Shown here: positions 60,562 to 64,000 of the stretch, in pieces
Layout: each line of letters begins with the position of its first letter
How positions within the stretch are numbered: position 1 is the first letter of the stretch
Source: JAWLAT01 sp041395325
Lineage (GTDB): Bacteria; Pseudomonadota; Gammaproteobacteria; Xanthomonadales; SZUA-5
Reading direction: 5' to 3'
Length of the DNA: 64,000 nt
Assembly: GCA_041395325.1 (NCBI GenBank)
Contig: JAWLAT010000013.1
Span: 1 to 64,000, forward strand
Program-made: the position numbers and the translations under genes
The notes under the pieces: generated by a model
Database searches by the model: none
The model's input: only the letters and a program-made list of their open reading frames with translations
Told to the model about the DNA's origin: nothing

Positions 60562-61482
60562 ATGACGCTGGCGGCCACCTATCCCATCGGAACACCGGGC
60601 GTGCCCTGGGGCGAAAGCGAGCGTCAGCGCTGGCGCGAGGCCCAGGTTCGGCAGCGCAGCTACGTCGAACAGGTGGAGCAGCGCATCGAGGCCTTGGCCG
60701 ATCGCTACGACGTGATCGAGTACGGGCAACTGGACTACGCACCGGATCGCTATCGTCTGCTGGCGTTGCGCAGCCGGCCCTGGGTCGATGAGTTGCCGGT
60801 GGTATTGGTGACCGGCGGCGTGCATGGCTACGAGACCTCCGGCATCACCGGCGCGCTGGCCTTTGCCGAAGGCGCAGCGCTGGATCAGGCGGGTCGAGCC
60901 AACGTGCTGATTGCACCATGCGTCAGCCCGTGGGCCTTCGAGCGCATCCACCGCTGGAACGCCGAAGCTGTCGATCCCAATCGATCATTTCGTACGCCCA
61001 GCCCGGCAGCCGAGTCGGCCGCCCTGATGGCGCTGGTAGCGCCCTATCGCGGCCGTTTCCTGTTGCATGTCGATCTGCACGAAACCACCGACACCGATGA
61101 AAGCGAGTTCCGTCCGGCACTGGCCGCGCGCGACGGCAAGCCCTATGAGCCCGGCGAGATACCCGATGGCTTCTACACCGTCGGTGACAGCAACAATCCG
61201 CAGCTGGACTTTCAGAAGGCCGTGATCGCCGGCGTGCAGCGGGTCACGCACATTGCGCCAGCCGATGCACAGGGTCAGATTATCGGCTCGCCGGTGGTGG
61301 CCCCGGGCGTGATCCTCTATCCCTTCGCCGAGCTGGGTCTGTGTGCCGGCGTCACCGATGCTCGCTACACCACGACCACCGAAGTCTATCCGGACAGCCC
61401 CTGGGTCACCGCCGACCGCTGCAAGGCCGCCCAGGTCGCCGCCGTCCGTGCAGCGCTGGCCTATGCACTGGCGGCTGGCTGA
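60562..61482 (+). CDS. M14-family metallocarboxypeptidase-like protein
   Basis: The 306 residues start from the ATG at 60562 (MTLAATYPIGTPG); the frame is open upstream across the toxin-antitoxin genes but antisense to them. Zinc and catalytic features: GGVHGYETSG with H88 and E91 (HxxE), DPNRSF (substrate-binding Asn-Arg), and H173 in LHVDLHETTDTDE. The C-terminal TTEVYPDSPW supplies a likely general-base Glu. No signal peptide. The substrate could be a peptide or an N-acyl amino acid. It is a single gene, divergent from the antitoxin. Confidence 0.85.
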   Translation: MTLAATYPIGTPGVPWGESERQRWREAQVRQRSYVEQVEQRIEALADRYDVIEYGQLDYAPDRYRLLALRSRPWVDELPVVLVTGGVHGYETSGITGALAFAEGAALDQAGRANVLIAPCVSPWAFERIHRWNAEAVDPNRSFRTPSPAAESAALMALVAPYRGRFLLHVDLHETTDTDESEFRPALAARDGKPYEPGEIPDGFYTVGDSNNPQLDFQKAVIAGVQRVTHIAPADAQGQIIGSPVVAPGVILYPFAELGLCAGVTDARYTTTTEVYPDSPWVTADRCKAAQVAAVRAALAYALAAG

Positions 61483-61488
61483 GGCTTC

Positions 61489-62028
61489 GTCCTTATCTCG
61501 GACCGAAGAGCATTTTCAACACGAAGGACACAAAGGACACCAAGAAGAGCAATCCAGTTGCGTCTGGGCCGCGAATCCCGGGTGCTCTGCCGCTCATTGT
61601 TTGATGCCCTGAGCCACCCGTTTTCCCCAGTCAATCTGATTCGCTTTCCTTTGTGTCATTCGTGTCCTTGTCCTTATCTCGGACCGAAGAGCATTTTCAA
61701 CACGAAGGACACAAAGGACACCAAGAAGAGCAATCCAGTTGCGTCTGGGCCGCGAATTCCGGGTGCTCTGCCGCTCATTGTTTGATGCCCCGAGCCACCC
61801 GTTTTCCCCAGTCAATCTGTTTCGCTTTCCTTTGTGTCCTTCGTGTCCTTGTCCTTATCTCGGACCGAAGAGCATTTTCAACACGAAGGACGCAAAGGAC
61901 ACCAAGGAGAGCAATCCAGTTGCGTTTGGGCCGCGAAATCCGGGTGCACTGCCGCTCATTGTTTGATGCCCTGAGCCACCCGTTTTCTACAGTCAATCTT
62001 ATTCGCTTTCCTTTGTGTCCTTCGTGTT
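61489..62028 (+). repeat. Three tandem copies of a 181-base intergenic unit with 9-base-repeat arms
   Basis: GTCCTTATCTCGGACCGAAG starts copies at 61489, 61670 and 61851, exactly 181 bases apart; copies 1 and 2 differ at only a few bases. Each unit holds a left arm of nonamers (CGAAGGACA, CAAAGGACA; 61520-61541 in copy 1) and an inverted right arm (CTTTCCTTTGTGTC and following; 61644-61664), with a core of about 100 bases. ORFs across this region merely repeat with the DNA and are not believed. It fills the 615-base convergent gap 61483-62097. Confidence 0.9.
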
Positions 62029-62032
62029 GAAT

Positions 62033-62060
62033 GCCCTTCGCCCTTCGCCCTTCGCCCTTC
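62033..62060 (+). repeat. Four tandem heptads GCCCTTC
   Basis: Four exact GCCCTTC units follow directly on the truncated third copy of the 181-base repeat, replacing its normal end. No inverse arm is seen nearby. It sits 38 bases before the stop of the BNR-repeat gene. Confidence 0.85.
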
Positions 62061-62097
62061 GCCCTAAGCCTGCTGTGCCCGCCGAACAATGAAACGG

Positions 62098-64000
62098 CTA
62101 TTTGCCGGGCAAGGTCCAGGCTCGAGCGCGGCTGGCGGCGCGGGGGTGGGCGGCGGGTTCGGGCTGGTTGCGTGACCAGCCACCCTTCTCGCCTCGGCGC
62201 TTGTAGGGCGGTTCCCAGCGCGGTTCCCAGGCTTTCGGTGCCTTGATCTTCAGCGCGACCTGGTGGCTCTGATCTGCGCTTTCGATGCGCAGCTGATAGT
62301 CGCCGGGCAGGGGATAGAGGCGGTGTCCCAGCCGCACCGACTCGGCGTAACGATGGTGCTCCAACTGCTCGCGCTGATCTTCATCGACCTTGTCCAGTGC
62401 CACGGCTTCTGCGGCCAGCACGCGGTCGCGGTCGAGCAGCAGATCCCACTCGAAGCTGTTCAGACCCGCCTGCGCCTGGCGCTCGAACACCGCCACCACC
62501 TGCTCGTTGGCATCGACCAGGCTGAGTTGCACCGGACCGGCCTCACGGGCCCAGTAGTTGCCCGTCAGCTGTGGCAGATAGGCATCGCGATCGAACCAGC
62601 CACCACCTTCGCTGCGCCAGCCGCGCTCGGCCTGCAACTCGTCCAGATGGAACAGATGGACGGCACTGGCCCGAACATCCTGGTCCAACTCTTCAATCGG
62701 TAGCACGTCGACCACCCAGGCGCTGCGGCCGTGCGTGCCGGCAATCAGTTCACGATCGCGTGGATGCACGAACAGATCATGCACCGGAACATTCGGCAGA
62801 TTGCCGTCCAGGGTTGCCCAGTGCTGGCCGCGATCGGTGGAGACGTAGACGCCGCGGTCGGTGCCAACGTACAGCACCTCCGGGTTGACCGGATCTTCGC
62901 GGATCACATTGATCGCTTCGGTAGGCAGGCCGTTGGCGATGGAGCGCCAGCTGTGGCCCAGATCGTCGCTGACATAGAGATAGGGGCGATCGTCGTCCTG
63001 GCGGTAACCGTTGAGGCTCAGATACAGCCGCTCCAGCTCGTGGTGGGACAGCTCGACCCGGCTGACCCAGCGATCGGCCGGCAGGCGTGAATCGACGGCC
63101 TGCCAGCGCTGGCCACCATCGCGGCTGACATGCACGCGGCCATCGTCCGTTCCTACGGCCAGCAGGCCGAATTGCAGCGGCGATTCACTCACCGTCGTGA
63201 TCGTTGCGAAGGGCACGTTGCCGCGCTGGGTGGAGACGCTGAGGTCCGGGCTGATCGGGAGGAAATGATCGCCGGAGTCGAGCGAACGATAGAGCCGGTT
63301 GGTGCCGAAATAGACGATCTGCGGGTTGTGCGGCGACAGCACCAGCGGTGAATTCCAGTTGTAGCGCAGCGGGGCTTCCTGGAGCGGGCTGCGTGGCCGA
63401 ATCTCGCTGCGACTGCCATCACTGTCTCGGCGCATGTAGTTGCCGAACTGATAGCCCGTGAAGGTGCGCTTGTTGTCGTTGTCGACGGCCACATACATGC
63501 CATCGCCGCCGCCGATCACGCTCCATTGCTCGCCCAGTTCCCAGCGGGTGCGCGAGGAGCCCTTCAGCGTGCCGTTGTCCTGCAAACCGCCATAGACGTT
63601 GTAGGGCTCGGCCATGTCGGCGTGGATGGTGTAGAACTGGCCCACCGGCTGGGCGTCCAGTTTGCGCCAGGTGCGCCCGCCGTCGTGACTGAGGTCGGCG
63701 CCACCGTCGTTGCCCAGGATGATGCGGCGCGGATCGTTCGGGTCGATCCACAGGGCGTGGTGATCGACGTGGACGCTGGGGTCGTTGGCGTAGCCGCTCC
63801 AGTTCGCGCCGCCATCGTCGGAGACGATCAGCGGAACGCCGACCGCATAGATCCGCTCGGCGTTGCCGGGATCGACCCGGATCTGGCCGAAGTAGTAGCC
63901 AAAGGTGTAGACCACATCGCGCAGTGGTTCGGCATGGGTGCGCCGCCACTGCCCGCCGGCATCATCGCTGCGCCATACCGTCAGCCCCCAGATGTCGGCG
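62098..64000 (-). CDS. VPS10/BNR-type beta-propeller repeat protein (5' partial)
   Basis: The frame is open to the right edge (reading WGLTVWRSDDAGGQW upstream of the GTG at 63915), so the N-terminus is outside the window. At least 634 residues are present. Repeats of the BNR/Asp-box type are frequent: VSDDGGANW, LSHDGGRTW, VSRDGGQRW, VSDDLGHSW, VSTDRGQHW. The final 180 residues (from about LFHLDELQAERGW) form a separate beta-rich domain with YPLPGDYQLRIE, typical of the large WD40/YVTN/BNR-like glycosyl-hydrolase-related proteins. It is probably secreted, but the signal peptide cannot be seen. Confidence 0.88.
   Translation of the reverse strand, partial: ADIWGLTVWRSDDAGGQWRRTHAEPLRDVVYTFGYYFGQIRVDPGNAERIYAVGVPLIVSDDGGANWSGYANDPSVHVDHHALWIDPNDPRRIILGNDGGADLSHDGGRTWRKLDAQPVGQFYTIHADMAEPYNVYGGLQDNGTLKGSSRTRWELGEQWSVIGGGDGMYVAVDNDNKRTFTGYQFGNYMRRDSDGSRSEIRPRSPLQEAPLRYNWNSPLVLSPHNPQIVYFGTNRLYRSLDSGDHFLPISPDLSVSTQRGNVPFATITTVSESPLQFGLLAVGTDDGRVHVSRDGGQRWQAVDSRLPADRWVSRVELSHHELERLYLSLNGYRQDDDRPYLYVSDDLGHSWRSIANGLPTEAINVIREDPVNPEVLYVGTDRGVYVSTDRGQHWATLDGNLPNVPVHDLFVHPRDRELIAGTHGRSAWVVDVLPIEELDQDVRASAVHLFHLDELQAERGWRSEGGGWFDRDAYLPQLTGNYWAREAGPVQLSLVDANEQVVAVFERQAQAGLNSFEWDLLLDRDRVLAAEAVALDKVDEDQREQLEHHRYAESVRLGHRLYPLPGDYQLRIESADQSHQVALKIKAPKAWEPRWEPPYKRRGEKGGWSRNQPEPAAHPRAASRARAWTLPGK

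Noticed and set aside
61341..62030. Short ORFs across the 181-base repeats (repeating translation with NTKDTKDTKK)
   Set aside because: They repeat only because the DNA repeats, occur in several frames, and lack ribosome-binding sites; the DNA is an intergenic element.
61489..62060. CRISPR array
   Set aside because: The repeats are 181 bases and directly adjacent, with no short repeats separated by unique spacers and no cas genes.

Overview
The window is GC-rich DNA from a gammaproteobacterium. Gene content and order point to the order Lysobacterales (Xanthomonadales): ispE, tRNA-Gln, prs, rplY, pth, ychF in a row; trpG-trpD-trpC; thiG-trmB; two ECF sigma / Ser-Thr kinase pairs with C-terminal repeat regions; and a secreted protein ending in the residues IFADGFE. 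The genus cannot be named from the sequence alone. No phage, integrase, transposase, CRISPR array or rRNA was seen. Coding density is high and many genes overlap by 1-8 bases, so long operons are likely.

Layout. 2-943 is the tail of a DegT-type aminotransferase. 958-11989 (minus) reads as one transcription unit: response regulator, histidine kinase, nitrilase-fold hydrolase, a large TPR/FG-GAP/ASPIC lipoprotein, a membrane-bound five-heme cytochrome with TPRs, and a membrane-anchored FG-GAP/ASPIC protein. This is the best candidate in the window for an undescribed system. 12165-14428 holds a terminator, a class D beta-lactamase homologue that has lost its catalytic lysine, a RimK-associated-type aspartyl protease and mscL. 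14481-17497 holds trmB, thiG, a beta-solenoid-like VNGS repeat protein and coaD. 17567-21218 holds two small secreted proteins and trpGDC. 21494-24223 is a two-component pair resembling the regulators of the proteobacterial dedicated sortase system. 24433-27970 is a cyclic-di-GMP cassette (HD-GYP with a damaged HD pair, then an EAL protein with a degenerate GGDEF domain) followed by two unknown genes.

28139-35241 (minus) is a housekeeping run: an ECF S-component-like membrane protein, cobalamin adenosyltransferase, a class II histone-deacetylase-like enzyme, a membrane protein, ispE, tRNA-Gln, prs, rplY, pth, ychF. ispE ends inside the tRNA gene. 35382-40116 (plus) holds two ubiquinone hydroxylases, an anchored SGNH-like protein and proB. 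40189-42623 holds a lipoprotein, an NxxGxxAF repeat protein and a single-domain globin. 42841-50312 holds two sigma/kinase modules separated by a diheme cytochrome c. 50384-58382 holds a DUF3016 protein, an internally duplicated secreted protein and a 2029-residue bacterial alpha-2-macroglobulin. 58541-64000 holds a permease, a Doc/AbrB toxin-antitoxin pair, an M14 peptidase, a tandem-repeat region and a BNR-repeat protein cut by the window edge.

A second theme is intergenic DNA. At least five places carry short tandem arrays of 7- or 9-base units, usually as two inverted arms. The unit sequence differs between loci while the architecture is the same.

All calls are from reading the sequence and recalled family knowledge. 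No database search or structure prediction was run.
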